From Auriscalpium vulgare (lineage: Eukaryota > Basidiomycota > Agaricomycetes > Russulales > Auriscalpiaceae), in assembly GCA_019915015.1 (NCBI GenBank), contig JAHBBC010000034.1, positions 1 through 64,000 of the forward strand: DNA of 64,000 bases, written 5' to 3'. This document shows, piece by piece, positions 11,376 to 23,419 of this stretch. Under the pieces are notes generated by a model. The model was not told the DNA's origin. It ran no database searches and was given only the letters and a program-made list of their open reading frames with translations. The number at the start of each line of letters is the position of its first letter. The stretch's first letter is position 1. Both the position numbers and the translations under genes were made by a program.

Positions 11376-13501
11376 CTACAGGATGAGCTTGCCACCAATG
11401 ACATTGGCCAGCCTTGGTGGAATCTGCATGCGAGCAGATCTGATCCTAACATCAGAAACAGAGGCCAAACGGGGTATCCAATCCGCGGGCTCAGGAATCC
11501 TCACTTCCCTGACCGGGTGGCCAGCACGTCGTCGAGCGTCCAGGCATTCGCACAAGGCATCGATGTCGGGATCGCCGAAGGGTAGGTATAGTTCCTCCAG
11601 GTGGGGGAAGAGTATACCGGGGTCTGCGGCGTCCGCGGATGGGTGCAATGCTTGTATGATCTGCGTAGCGCCATCCCACATCTCCAGCAGGATGAGCGTA
11701 TGTACAGCAACAGCACCGGAAAAGCTTCGTTTCAGGTACCATGCGGGAAGGTCGTCACTGAGCTTTGTGTCGAGAAACAACACCTCGATCTCATGCACCG
11801 ACGTCAACGTCCATGTGTCTGTGCTCATGATAGGCTGCGCCGTCCGCAGCGCCTCCAACTTGAGCTCAGGAAGGCCTTTCAGCTCTGCCCAAAGGTGTAA
11901 GACGTTGGTATATCTCCCGCCTGCGAAGATACAGCGAAGGAACATCCCTCGGGGCGGCTCGCCGGTGTGGAATGGTGCAAGACGGTGGTGAAGGACCGGT
12001 GGCAGGTCAAAAGGGGCGCCATCCGTGAGAGTGCCGTTGTGGAACTCGTCGGGATATGGCGACTCTAAGTCGAGAAAGAGGTTGTTTGGGCTCTGGTGTA
12101 GAATGATGGTACGACAGCAGTTCGACTCCACGTTCAGACTGTTCGAGACATCGACACAGCGAGTGGTCGTCCCCGCGATCACCAACTGCTCGAGAGACGG
12201 CTGCGAGATCCCTCCTTGCACGGTGAAGACGTTGTCCACCGCATCGATGAGTTTAAGAATACGCAATTTGACCGTGAGCAAGGCTTCCCACATCACCGAA
12301 AGAAATGGGGAGTACACTGCGGGCAACGTCCACCCCGGGTATCCTGGGTACCCTCGCTGCTTGATCGACAGCGCCCAAAGTCTTGGGGGGAGGGGCAAAC
12401 TCCAGTCCAGGGGAACGCCGACGAGAATCAATCTCTCCAGGATCGGCGCGGAGTAGTAGAGAGTCCTTCCACAGGTGTGCGGACTTGGTATTCTCTGTGA
12501 TATACTAAGGTCCTTGAGCGACGGCATGAAGAGGCGAGAGAGGAGATGGTCCCAATCGCTCCTGTAGCCTGCAACAGTGAAATATACCAGCCTAGGTAGC
12601 CCGATGCGTGTCATATTTTCAGGCGCTGGTTCGGAAATTGGCTGAAGGACATGCGTTAAAACGAGGCTCTCGAGTTTGACCATTGTGGCCAGGGCTGGCA
12701 GGATGGTATCGAGTCCTACAAATGACTGCAGATGTTGTGGTGGATTCACATCCTTGTAGGCGGGATGTTCCACCACCAAGGTCACAATGTTCCTCAGCTG
12801 CGACCTGCGCCAGTCCAACGGGATTCCTGTGAGTTGTAGAGACTTCACTAGCGGGAATCGTTCCTCGGACAATGCAATGGAAGGGCGTATCTCCCAGTGA
12901 AGGCTGCCAGCGGCCAACAAGAGCCCTTCCATGAGCGGGAGCGGACATTGGAGTTCCATGAAGCGATCGAAGAGGCGAAGATAGGGTGGCCAGGTTGAAG
13001 CCAGAAGTGAGCGCAGGCGCCGAGTCACGTCGGGAGACAATATACAGTCGACAAGCTCCGAAGGAACTTCCGGTGCTTTGTCTGGTCCTTTGAGAAGGGC
13101 CGCTCTATCCGGCGTGGCCACGACAGACACGGGCACTTGCGAGGCCTCCAGGCGAGATATCAGACCGATATACCATGCCGGCGATTGCTTGTTGAAGTCG
13201 ATCCGCGCCCACAGCGATAGGTCGTTTCGTGCAATCTATGTAGGATGAGAGCGGCTCGGATATGCATGCAGAAACAAACACGCACTTCCCGCCAATAGCG
13301 ACAAACGTGCATAACACCCATAAAGCCACAGTCGAACTTGTGCTGCCGCCCAGGTAGGTCGCAGGGTATCATCCCCGGCGAATGTATTGACGCCAATTCT
13401 CGGAAGATCATACTGACAACCTCTGGGGGCAGTTTACGATTGATAGTAGACGTGTCTTTTGGAGACGGTATATGGGCGAGATTCGAGGTAGTAGAGCCCA
13501 T
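11376..13501 (-). CDS. F-box protein, copy 2 of the inverted pair, frame intact
   Basis: Exon 1 is 13501-13286 (MGSTTSNLAHIPSP ... HVCRYWRE), a 50 bp intron covers 13285-13236, and exon 2 runs 13235-11376 (IARNDLSLWARID ... GGKLIL). The spliced junction WRE-IARNDLSLW is the usual second half of an agaricomycete F-box, which supports the intron. About 600 LRR-like residues follow. The alternative upstream ATG (MNYVPDA) is not conserved in copy 1, where that frame hits a stop, so MGSTT is chosen. It is the intact partner of the frameshifted gene at 4689-6817 and is in opposite orientation. Confidence 0.82.
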
Positions 13502-15185
13502 TTCTGTGTTAAGAGAGGCGTCAGGTACATAATTCAAAAGAGAAAAGTCTTGTCAAACCTTGTGATATTTGCGCTTGACTGCGTAGAGTTCCGTCAGAGA
13601 GCACGTAGAGTTATGAGAAACGCGACTGTCTCAGTGAAGAGATAGCGGAAGATTCAGACAGTCGGAAGATCCGTTAGCGACATACTTAGCAAGACAGGGT
13701 GTTTTAATACACGCACGAACAATGGATGCAGAAGACTTGCCAGGACACTGCGCCAGAACAATCGTCAAGGAGCATTGAGTACAACGAGGCGATAAGAACA
13801 TGGCCATTCGCATTCCATTGAACAACGCAGACAAAAGAGCTCGAGTGAGCCTGAGCGGAGTCGGAGGAGACAAAAAAGTTGAACGCGGATCGGAGGTATC
13901 GGGCCGGAGGAATCGCCAGTCCAGTCGGCAGTGACTCTACCGCGGCGACTTGCGTCTTCCCTCCTCGACACTGTCCCGACCGGCAGGTACTGTTCACGCA
14001 TGCACCGTGGACACAGTTTGTAGCGCACGATGTGGACGGCTATGGCAATGCGGCGAAGAATCGTGGTATTTGGCAGGCATATAGCTTAGCCTCGGTAGCC
14101 AGTTTGTTCCTCCAACCTCGTTCAGGATTCACTTTTGGGTAAGGCCGCTGTCTCAATATCTACCCATCTTTGCTTGTATAGTCTTTTTGTATAGAATCTG
14201 CGAGAGTGGCAGGGTAAATATCCCATCAGCTCGCCGGTGATCCTGCCCACTGGCTTATTGAGAAAACGCACAAGACGGTGAGGATCGCATATTGACTGGT
14301 TGTATCTAAAATGGCGCCTTATTGACAGCTTGCCAGTGAATGCAAGGCCCCAGTCGTCAATTCCAATGCCACCAGCCCCGGGCCCCACGGCTTCCAGACG
14401 CACATCCTCGACATCTTCGAACACGATATAACCTTCACACCCGACCGCGAGCATCCATGGGCACGGATTTGACAAATCGCTTGGTTTTCGGGGATTGCCC
14501 TGTCGATTGGAATTGGCACGGAAGACAGCAAAGCAACTTTGCCTCGACACGCGCCGCTGCCGCGTCTTGCCAGGACCACACGTTTCTTTGTCGCCTTTCT
14601 TTCTTTCCCCCATCTTTCACCCACATGAAGGCCTCAACATATGTACACAATGCGAAGCTCATCCGGCGCGGCGCCAGTCGTCCATACCGGCCAGGTCGAG
14701 ACCTCGAACAAGATGAAGCTGTAAGTGAGCCACTCCCCGCATACGTCGAGCGGGTCGCGTGCTTGGGGCTTGCAGCGCTGACGGACCTACAGAAAGTCCC
14801 GACTCATCGTTTGGTGTTCCCAACTGTTAGGTCTTTGGACCTGTCTGCGTCCGCCCCAAAGGCACGATTAGTCAATACTCCGCACATTGGTCGCCCTTCC
14901 ACGCGTCGGCGGCCGGCCGGCGAGCAATCACGATCATTTGCGAGAGTACTCCGCCGAAGACAGAGACAGAGAAAGGTACATTGAAGTGGTAATGCTGCGG
15001 GACGAGCGCGAAGTTCTGCGTAAGTTCTCGACGAGTCAGACCTCCGTGTATTCTTCTGCCCCAATCCAGTTCGTCGACAATTCTGAGCTTACAACTTTGA
15101 CGGTGCCGCGAACATGCCAGTGAGGAATTAAATGCGTGAGGCATAGATTCAGATTGACCGAAAGGTACCCAAGAAGTAAATCGAG
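13502..15185. other. gene-poor stretch with a possible lone first exon
   Basis: The left part (to about 13,900) is the outer flank of the F-box duplication. Between 14,100 and 14,620 a minus-strand frame of about 160 codons is open, but I recognise nothing in it. At about 14,650-14,720 a short plus-strand frame reads MRSSSGAAPVVHTGQVETSN up to a GTAAGT donor near 14,720. It resembles a small first exon, yet nothing downstream continues a known protein. No confident gene is called. Confidence 0.3.
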
Positions 15186-17276
15186 CTATGTCAACAAGAA
15201 CGGGTACATCCGCGCCAGAATGTCCGAGAGTGGCTCTTGTCGCGCTGGCACAGGACTCAAGACTGCGCTCTCATCCTCACCACTGCCCAGCTGCAACTCG
15301 TCTTCCCGGCTTGAGGGCTCGTCACACATAGTCGACGAGGCCGCTGGACCCCACAAGGACGGCTTCATGAGGACCCCAAACAGCTTCGTCCCATACTCAC
15401 CCACGCTCGTCACGCTCTCCACGAGCGTGCTGCGCCCATCTGCCAGTCGAGCCTCGTCGACCAGGCCATCGATAAGCAGCTCGCTGACGCGGCTGTCCGT
15501 CGACGTCGCCTCGCGGCTAATATCGCGGTCCTTGGCGCGGAAGAGCGAGTACGCCTGCGGCACGTGGGTGAAGTCGACGCGCACACCGAGTTCCACGAGC
15601 GGCGTGTCGGGAAATTCTTCGGCGGCACGCTGGCGCAGGACATCTACGATCCTCCTCACGTCAGACACGCACAGCTGTTGATGGAACATGCGGTCTTCTT
15701 TGGAGAGGAAGTCTTCTGCAGAGGCTGTGAAAGTGAGTTCAAGAAAGTAAACGGAAAGAGAGCGGCGCAGCATACACACCTTGCCGTCCGCGCTCTCTAA
15801 GCTCACATTCCGTCTTGTGCTTTGTCTTCCAGCTTACTACTTGACAATCTTTCGAGCAGTACAGAGTGGCGCGGCATCCGGCACATCGTTTCAGCTCAGT
15901 TCTGGGCGCCTCCTTGCCGCACTGTACACGGACGTCCTTTAGTTGCCAACAAACGAGTTGCAGAATAAAATGAAGCGTACGTGATAGCAGAACTCTACAA
16001 CTGGACTGTGGTCCACTTTTAATTTTAACATCAGGCGCGAAAGTGTCAGAGTGTGCAGCTTGCACCATGAGTCCTTGAGAGGAGAGCTGTCGATTGTCCT
16101 CTGGTGCTCGGGGGTGTTGAGCTTAGACATGCTGAAGCACACGGGGAGCAAGACCGATGGATAGACTGTGTATCGCGGAAGGATGTCGCTGATGAAAAGA
16201 TTGATATCGTCTCGAGACTGTGCTTTGAACTTATGCAACTTGGTGCATACGGAATATAGAAGGTCCAGGAGACCGTCGCGGACCGCCTGTTGTACCCATG
16301 GAATCCCGTGGTCCGCCTCCATGAGTTTTTGGAGGTGCATGAAGGTCAAGGATAAGATACACGAGACGTTGTCGTCAATCTTGAGTGTGGAGAGTCTGAG
16401 CGCGGCGCAAATAAACAGGGAGATGCAGCCTTTCCGAAGGATTGCGCGCCGCAAGTCGTAGTGTTCGTCGCCGGTGAAACAGGTCATCAAGTTGATTTGG
16501 GTGGTGACAGCCAGCACGGACATGTCCTGGGCCTCTATGGAACAACGGAGACGCGACAGAGCGAGCTCGGCGATTCGCTTGACCGACTTGCCCGTAGCCT
16601 GGATAAACTCCTCGATGCGGTCTTCGTCGGCATCCTGTAAGATACCTTCGAGGGCGGCAGAGGGAGCACACCCAGAAGGCGAGTCCATTTGGTTCTCCTT
16701 CATCCAGATGGAGGCTACGAGTGTCATAATTCGGGGAGTGTCGTTCACCATCTTCCTCAATGATCCTTTGTCGCCGACAGTCAAGTCAAATAAGAGGTGC
16801 GACACCGTAGGAAGCACATCGTTTCGATCATCTATGTTGATGCGGTCCGCGTTGGAGTCGAAGAAAACCATCCACTGGAAGACGCTAGGCCATATTTTGA
16901 TGGTGGGCGCAACGAAGCGACGCGACCGCGGTGGATTCATCATGTTGCGAATGCCCATAAGAGCGTAGAATGCGCAGTCAATAGCGGGAGACGAGAATGG
17001 AGCATCATTTTTTGGTAAGGGCGACCGGGGAATTTTTGACACGTCGAGGTGCAAGGTGAAGATGCTGAAGATCCGAGGTTGTAGGCTAGGTGGTGCTTCC
17101 TCCGGATTGCCCGCAAGTATCTCAACAGCGATGGCATAACCCTCCCGGGCACGTCCAAGTGCCTGACCGTATAATGAGATTCCATCTCACTGGCAGTAAG
17201 CGGACACACCTACCGCGATTGGGTCCGCTCGGAGGTATGCCAACCTTCGCTCGCGTTCGGCTGCATCCCGTGGCAT
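15186..17276 (-). CDS. MYND-type zinc-finger protein, four exons
   Basis: Exons 17276-17214, 17162-15981, 15936-15780 and 15724-15186 join in frame. A start at MPRDAAERERRLAYLRADP is followed by ALGRAREGYAIAVEILAGN, an alpha-helical middle of about 380 residues, and the MYND finger. The finger reads VQCGKEAPRTELKRCAGC, then ATLYCSKDCQ and WKTKHKTEC. After the finger come SAEDFLSKEDRMF and a C-terminal domain of about 170 residues. MYND fingers are protein-interaction modules binding Pro-rich motifs. This layout (helical repeat, then MYND, then a conserved tail) is a common agaricomycete family of unknown specific role. Introns of 51, 44 and 55 bp all end in AG and preserve phase. It appears intact. 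Confidence 0.82.
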
Positions 17277-18011
17277 TTCTCGCAAGGCGGCAGTATTTTC
17301 TTTAACGCAAAAATTCGCAAGTTTTTAGAATGAGCTGTCCACGACGACAGGAAATGGAACGGGCAGGACGCGGGACGTTGAGGGGGTACGGTGAGGTGGC
17401 CGTCGACCGTCGACGCGTACCGTACGCGACGACGCGACGAATGCTGGTTGGCCGCGCCCGGGCCGCCGGTCCGAAGGGCCGCCTTTCCCAGACCGACGAG
17501 AGACTCCAGTTCGTCCTCTGAGACCGTCGCACACAACTTGTCCAAGTCCCGTTCGCACACACACATACATCGCCGCATCAATATAATTCAGACGTCCTTG
17601 CGCATCCTCGCGTCGCTCATGGTGACATCGGCTCTCCGGTTCACTGTACGAATTTTCGAAAACAGGCGTTTCTGTTTTCAAAACTCGGTCACCGCGTACT
17701 CCGATTCAGGGTGTGCACGCGGCTGAGACCGATCATTAATGAGCCGACGGGCGATGTCTTCGTCAGACGTGGTCTATTGCGTGAAGGTACGTCGTGCGTG
17801 GAGTCAGATGCAGGGGTACTGATCGCCTCTGCCTGCAGCTCTTACCAGATACACGTCGTCGGCGTGTGCATGCATCGTGCCAACCCTCGTTCTCGCTACC
17901 GTCCACTTCAATCGCAAACACCCTCCCACACGGCCGCGTCTGTCCGCATTCCTCGCTCGCCATGACACGTGCCTCCCCCGTGTCTTCGCACTTGTATCGC
18001 CATTGCGCGCA
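17277..18011. other. intergenic, upstream of the kinase array
   Basis: Spacer between the MYND gene start and the first kinase-like copy. Several open frames overlap on both strands, but none shows conservation or splice structure that I can support. Confidence 0.35.
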
Positions 18012-18808
18012 CATGCCCTCTTCCAATCCGAAAAGGGCGACATACATGATGCCATTCGTCCTCTTACGAACGTCAATCGCCGTACTCTCCGCGCCATCGC
18101 CTTCAATCAACTGAAGCCAATCTGTGAGCTGAGCGGCGATGAATTTGTCAAAGCATGGTACGATTGTGTGAAGTGTACGTCGCGACTGGCTTTGTTCCGA
18201 GTTACGCTGACACATCCCTAGGTCATTATCGCCTGTGGAAACACGGCATTCGTCACAGATCTCCCAGTCTTTCCGATCTCATGTTCTATGAGGAGGTCAG
18301 CGCCACCTATGGCATTCTCGGCGACTGGGACTTGGCCAACATCGACGGAGATACCACCCACGAGCACCAAGAGCGCACGGGCACCATACCCTTCATGCCC
18401 CTCGAGCTCTTCGACGAGGATTATTGGCGGGGACAGATCCCGAGGACCTGCTACCACGGCCTCGAATCCTTCATCTGGATTCTCGCCTATGTCGTCCTCA
18501 GCTACCGGGACGGTGAGAAAGTCGCGGGGTCAGCCGACGCGTGGGTCACAGTGGACTATGAAGAGTGCCTAGGAGAGAAGATGGTATTCCTCAGAAAACC
18601 CCTCATCAAATTGAACAAGGATCCTCCTTCCTATTGGACCTCGCAGTGGCCCCTGACCTTTGCGCTCCTTTGTTGGGTGAGCGATCGCGACTATCGACGC
18701 TTCAGTGTGTTTCGTGGACAGCCGCCTGTAGGGGAAGAGGTAGAGGTCATTTACCGGAGCTTCAACGACATCGGGAAGAAGCAGGCCTTAGGTTTCGCGT
18801 GGCAATGA
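18012..18808 (+). pseudogene. FunK1-like kinase copy A, start out of frame, HRD lost
   Basis: The conserved first exon (RTLRAIAFNQLKPICELSG ... DCVKC) runs to a donor at 18175. A 47 bp intron leads to exon 2 at 18222-18808. Exon 2 holds the kinase C-lobe: HYRLWKHGIRHRSPSLSDLM, then GDWDLANIDG (DFG position), TGTIPFMPLELF and ESFIWILAYVV. This is the fungus-specific FunK1 kinase family. The catalytic HRD is HRS here. The ATG at 18012 that matches the other copies is out of frame with the rest because of a small deletion, and no in-frame ATG was found upstream. The N-lobe is absent. The 3' end (GFAWQ) overlaps the promoter unit that recurs before copies B, C and D. Confidence 0.7.
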
Positions 18809-20374
18809 TCGGCCTCGAGGCTCGAGTCGTCAACCTTTCCTGCCGACACCCTGACCGCGCGTATACAGCGTGGCAGGTCCACGGGCACGGCTACCTATCC
18901 ACTTCACGTGGCCGCCGGTCGCGTTATTTATCGCTGCTGCATCGCCTTCGCTCAGGCTCTCGCCCGACAGCACCATCTGCCAGCACCGTCTCTCGACAGC
19001 ACTGCCGCCACGCACCACGCTCCTGTCCCCGCTACTGCACCCACGACAATTTCCACCGCGCTTTCACGTCCTCGCTGTACATGCCCTCACGCATCCTCGC
19101 ATCGCCGGACTATGGCACCATCGACCCCCAGAAGTTTCGTTTGGAAACGAGCGACGTCCCTAGCGACATGCGTCATCTCCCCAACGTCGACCGCCGTATG
19201 TTTCGCGCCACCGCCTTCAAACACCTGAAGCCAATCTGTGAGCTGAGTGGCGACGGATTTATCAAACCATGGCTTGATTGCGTGAAGTGTACGTCGCGCG
19301 TGTATCTTTCTCCAGGTCACGCTGACTAAAACCTACGGCTATCATCGGGCACTGTCCACAATTCGTAGGCGGATCGAACGTCAGCACTGGAGCGATAAGA
19401 CAAAAGCCCTATGCCGTCAAAATCTATCGGCCCGATGAAAGTGGGACCAGCGAGGTTAAAATTGTCCAGGAAGCACGGAAGGTCGTTCGCAGCGTGATCG
19501 CCTTCGAAATGCTGCGGCCGATCCGTGAGCTGCGCGGCCGCGAATTCGTCAAAGCGTGGCTCGATTGTTTCAAGTGTACGTCGGCACTTCCAAATCATAT
19601 CCGAATCACGCTGACATATATATATATATATATATAGGCCATTATCATCTCTGGAAAAACGGCGTCGAACACCGAGATCCGAGCCTCGCCAACCTCATGT
19701 GCTACACGGATTTGGAAGGCACCGTTTACGGCGTTCTCAACGATTGGGATCTGGGAAATATCCCAGGAAACCCAAACAACCACGCTTTCATGGAACGCAC
19801 CGGCACCATCCCCTTCATGCCGCTCGCGCTACTCAATTCCGAATACTGGGATGGAAAGATTGCGAGGACCTACTATCACGACCTGGAGTCGTTCGTCTGG
19901 GTCCTCGTCTTTGAGTTCCTCAGCTTCGGCGAAGACGGGGAGAGGCTCAAGAAAGGTCCGCGGCCAGCCGACACATGGGAAACAGGAGACTATGAGGAAT
20001 GTCGCAAGGAGAAGCTCGACTTTGTGATGGATGGCATGGAGAAGGAAGACATCGCCGAGGCTTGGAAGGATGAGTGGCCACTAGCATATAACCTTCTCAG
20101 GCTCACCGCAAGAGCCTGGGCCAACCGACAGACCGCCGGTCAAGACATCGTCCTTCCCGGGCTAAGCCCGTCCCAGTCCTTGACACCACATCGAATGATG
20201 CCTATTACGAGAAAGTGAAGGAGTTCATGAAGGCACTCAAATATCAAGTGCAGTGACTCCACGCAATGCAATACCCACTCCACACCGATTTGTACTTTTT
20301 TCTGGCATGCAGGTAGATTTTGATTGAATTACGCGTACCTTCAGGACATGGACCGCATCGTCGATGCGCATTCT
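18785..20374 (+). repeat. kinase repeat unit 1 (promoter block, gene B and its 3' flank)
   Basis: The block from TTAGGTTTCGCGTGGCAATG through the promoter, gene and 3' flank recurs around copies C (about 23,130-24,760) and D (about 24,765-26,482). The junction of units C and D at about 24,761 is clean: the 3' flank of C runs straight into the tail of a copy-A-like gene, as expected from unequal tandem duplication. Confidence 0.7.
19081..20218 (+). CDS. FunK1-like kinase copy B, three exons, altered C-terminus
   Basis: Exons 19081-19288, 19379-19575 and 19638-20218 join at phase-1 T|GC junctions. Exon 1 is the MPSRILASP leader. Exon 2 carries a short N-lobe with PYAVKIYRPDE (VAIK lysine) and ends FVKAWLDCFK. 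Exon 3 has HRDPSLANLM and NDWDLGNI plus the C-lobe. Compared with copies C and D, exon 2 lacks about 47 residues in frame (the KLGLEKHLPTIFGFED segment). One G is missing near 20,160, so the last 30 residues are read in a different frame and end at 20218 rather than at the conserved MQ stop. The second intron contains a (TA)n run at 19616-19636. Kinase activity is uncertain because no glycine loop is visible. Confidence 0.62.
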
Positions 20375-22317
20375 TGTATGTACTATGATTATGTAGCAGA
20401 CACGTCTTGTACAGAGTGAAATCAGAAGCTCAGATTGGTCAAACGAGACCTCTGCAACATCACGGTGGACCGGGGTCAACACGAACATTCCGCGAGCCGC
20501 ACTGTACTGCTTGACTTTGATTGTGCTGCGCAGAATGATCCACGCCTCAGCATACGCGAACGATCCATACCAGTTGTACATGCGCACCTTGATTATGGAG
20601 CTCACCTTGCAGTCAAAAATCGCCGTTATTCCGTCTATATCTAGGCTAGGTCCATCAGTAAAAAGTCATCCTACTGTCGAAGGTAATTGAAATGAAGGAG
20701 AGGCGCGCGCTCGTATGCGCTTGTTCCATCCCGGCGCATTCTCCTCTGTCACTCCCTGCCCAACCACCCCGCCGACAGCGCGCGCCGGCGCTGCCTCGCG
20801 GTCCCTCGTCATCGTCTAACCGTAGACTGCGCCGCCAGCTGCCGTACGTGCGGGCGTCCGCACCGTGTCGTGGACTGGTTCTTGAAGGCCGCCGCGGCAC
20901 AGCGGAAGCGGACGGGTGGCAGGACTGTTGTGTCATGTGGCAGTTCAAGTCGCGGCGCTGGCGAGAAGAGGGTGAGCGCGAAGGCAGGGTTGAGAGACGT
21001 AGAACACGGACCGGTCGCAGTCACAGGCCTCGCAGGCCACCACAATGCTCCGTCTTGAAGCACGGCCGTCCTGTATTTGCGAGGGAGCGCGGGCTTGGTA
21101 CCGAAGGTCTGCGTTGCGAATCAGTCGTGACGGGGCGGGCGAGACGGAATAGGGCGCGCGTACTGGAATCGCAGGGAGGCACGGCGGAGGCACGGTCCGT
21201 CACGGTGTAGCGTAGCAAATGAACGTGGCTTTTTGCTCGCTGGCTTGGGCAGGCTTGTGTGGCTTTTCGGACGGTGCGGGTGCGGGCGCAGCGTGGCGCG
21301 AGCGATGCGGTTTAGCGTGGTGAGTGGTTCAGCTGGCCTACGGCAAGCAGACCGTTAAGAAAAACCTTGGGGCGTCGGGCCAACGAGGAAGGCTCGCGCG
21401 TACGGCGTGATGCTCGTGTGCGTGAGGTCTACGGCATGTCAGCGAGTAGATGAGAGATGCCGGAGCGCAATCATGCGCACCGTCGGACCAGGTTCGACCG
21501 CGCCATAGCCCCCCGAAGGTCCACAGCCTGCCTGCGGGCCTCAGCACAGGACACTGCGCTATGTAGCTGCCAGATGGGTGGAGGAGGCGATCCGTGGCGG
21601 TCTGTCGCAGCGAAGAGCGAACTGTGAGTGCAACAAGATCGAAGAAAGCGGCGTTGGCCCAACTCCGATCCGACTCGACTTGGGCGGAGACGCGACTCCA
21701 ACTCTCACCGATGCGGTTCCCTCGCACGCAATGTCATGCATGTCGCCCACGTTCTCAAAGCAGACTCTGTCCTCGCGCATCCTTGCAGAGTCGCCGCCGG
21801 CTCGTGGCCACATATTGCCTATCGCGTATCTCGACCGTGTCGCCTGCTTCCTCGATACTCTCTTCAACATCTCTTTTACCGTGAATTGGCGCAACTCTCT
21901 CGTCTCAGACCTCGCAAGTCGGACCTGATGCCTTGAGGACAAGAGCGCCGAGCAAGCAATACTAAGTTGGCGCCCCTCCATGGAGATTCCGTGAAGGTAT
22001 GTTGCCAGCGTTAGTATTTACGGCGAGTCGGATACTCAACACAGACTCAGCATCGCACACGTCTGTCCGAGCCATCTCTGTCGAAATCGTGCTGCCCCGC
22101 GCACATCGTGAGGCTGCCAACTTGAACCCGCGTGCAGCGTCACCATCATCCGCGCCCACATCTCCCTGGCTCTCTCCTTGTTCAAACTACCGCTGCGTGC
22201 GTCGTCCATTGCCCGTGTTGCTCACATGCTAACTTGCGCTCCCGCTCAACAGCTATCTGCTGCGCTGCGCCACGCGCCTGCCCAGAACTCCGACTGCTCG
22301 CGCCCGCCGTCACGCAC
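20375..22317. repeat. spacer repeat R1 of the kinase array
   Basis: Around 20,500-21,640 this closely matches 60,310-61,520 in the same orientation, and in part 26,680-27,360 and 28,630-29,300. Open frames on both strands are Arg/Ser-rich and not conserved as proteins, so I treat the block as non-coding duplicated spacer. It ends at the start of kinase copy E. Confidence 0.65.
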
Positions 22318-23155
22318 ATGCCCTCGCGCATCCTCACGTCGCCGCCGCACCATGGCGCCATCAGCTACGTTCATATGGAGACGGGCGACATCTGTGATGT
22401 CCTTCGTGCTCTCCCGAGCGTCACTCGCCGCGTGTAATCGCCTCCAAGCGGCCGAAGCCGATCTCTAAGCTGAGCGGCGACGGATTTGTAGCAGCCTGGC
22501 ACGACTGTGTGAAGGGTACGTCGTGCCTCGCTTTGTCCTGAGTCACGCTGACCCTTACCTAGGTCATCATGGCCTGTGGAAAGAGGGCATTCGTCATAAA
22601 GATCCCAACCTGTCGAATCTCACGTACTGCGAGGAGGGCAGCGTCGTTCACGGCGTCCTCAACGACTGGGACCTGGCCAACGTCGATGGAGACAACACTC
22701 ACGCGCACCAAGAGCGCACGGGCACCATAGCTTTCATGCCCCTCGAGCTCCTTACCGAAAAATATTGGCAGGGGAAGACTGCGAGGACCTACTACCACGA
22801 CCTCGAATCGCTCATCTGAATACTCGCCTATGTCGTCCTCAGCTACCGGGACGGTGAGAAGGTCGCGGGGCCAGCCGACGCGGGGGTCACAGGGGACTAT
22901 AATGAGTGCCGTTTAAAGAAGAGGGATTTCCTCGACGATCCTCTCACCGAGTTGAACCAGAAGCCCACTTCTCATTGGACTTTGGCGTGGCCACTAACCT
23001 TTAGGCTCCTTCACTGGATAAGAGTTTGCCACCATCGACGCTACAGTGTGTTTCGGGGGCAGCAGCCTGTAGTGGAAGAGGTAGATGGACATCTACCGGA
23101 GCTTCAACGACATCGGGAAGAAGGCGGGCCGTAGGTTTCGCATGGCGGTGATCGA
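22318..23155 (+). pseudogene. FunK1-like kinase copy E, broken
   Basis: The leader MPSRILTSPPHHGAI and METGDICDVLRALPSVTRR match copy G. A deletion at about 22,430 then brings a stop (TAA) and shifts the frame. Exon 2 starts after the AG at about 22,561 with HHGLWKEGIRHKDPNLSNL (HKD in place of HRD) and NDWDLANVDG. It hits an in-frame TGA near 22,818, inside the conserved ESLIW-ILAYVV stretch. Remnants continue to about 23,155. It forms a pair with copy C, mirroring the A-B pair. Confidence 0.75.
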
Positions 23156-23419
23156 GTAGTCAACCTTTCGTGCCGGCACCCTGACCGCGCGCATACAGCG
23201 TGGCAGCTCGACTCCGTGTCCACGCGTACGGCTACCTATCCACTTCACGCGGCCGTCGGTCGCGTTATTTATCGCTGCTGCATCGCCATCGCTCAGGCTC
23301 TCGCCCGACAGCCATCTGCCAGCACCGTCTCTTGACACACTGCCGCCACGCACCACGCTCCTGTCCCCGCTACCCACACACACGACAATTTCCATCACGA
23401 TTTCACGTCCTCGCTGTAC

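Larger units (their letters stand above)
4310..13900. repeat. inverted duplication, arms ~4310-6830 and ~13900-11350
   Basis: The two arms each hold an F-box gene with its 5' flank and a little 3' flank, pointing toward each other. Similarity runs through introns, upstream sequence and the region just past the stop. The ~4.5 kb centre holds VPS28, the inositol polyphosphate kinase and a different F-box gene. The arms differ by scattered substitutions and small indels, so the duplication is not brand new. Confidence 0.8.

Noticed and set aside
14650..14720. Short exon MRSSSGAAPVVHTGQVETSN with a GTAAGT donor, reminiscent of a small GTPase N-terminus
   Set aside because: No downstream exon with a P-loop or other GTPase motif is present, so no gene can be supported.
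20692..21210. Arg-rich open frame on the plus strand of spacer R1, also seen in R3 (60,605-61,123)
   Set aside because: It recurs only because the spacer is duplicated; the R2 version has indels that break it, composition is extreme, and both strands are equally open.
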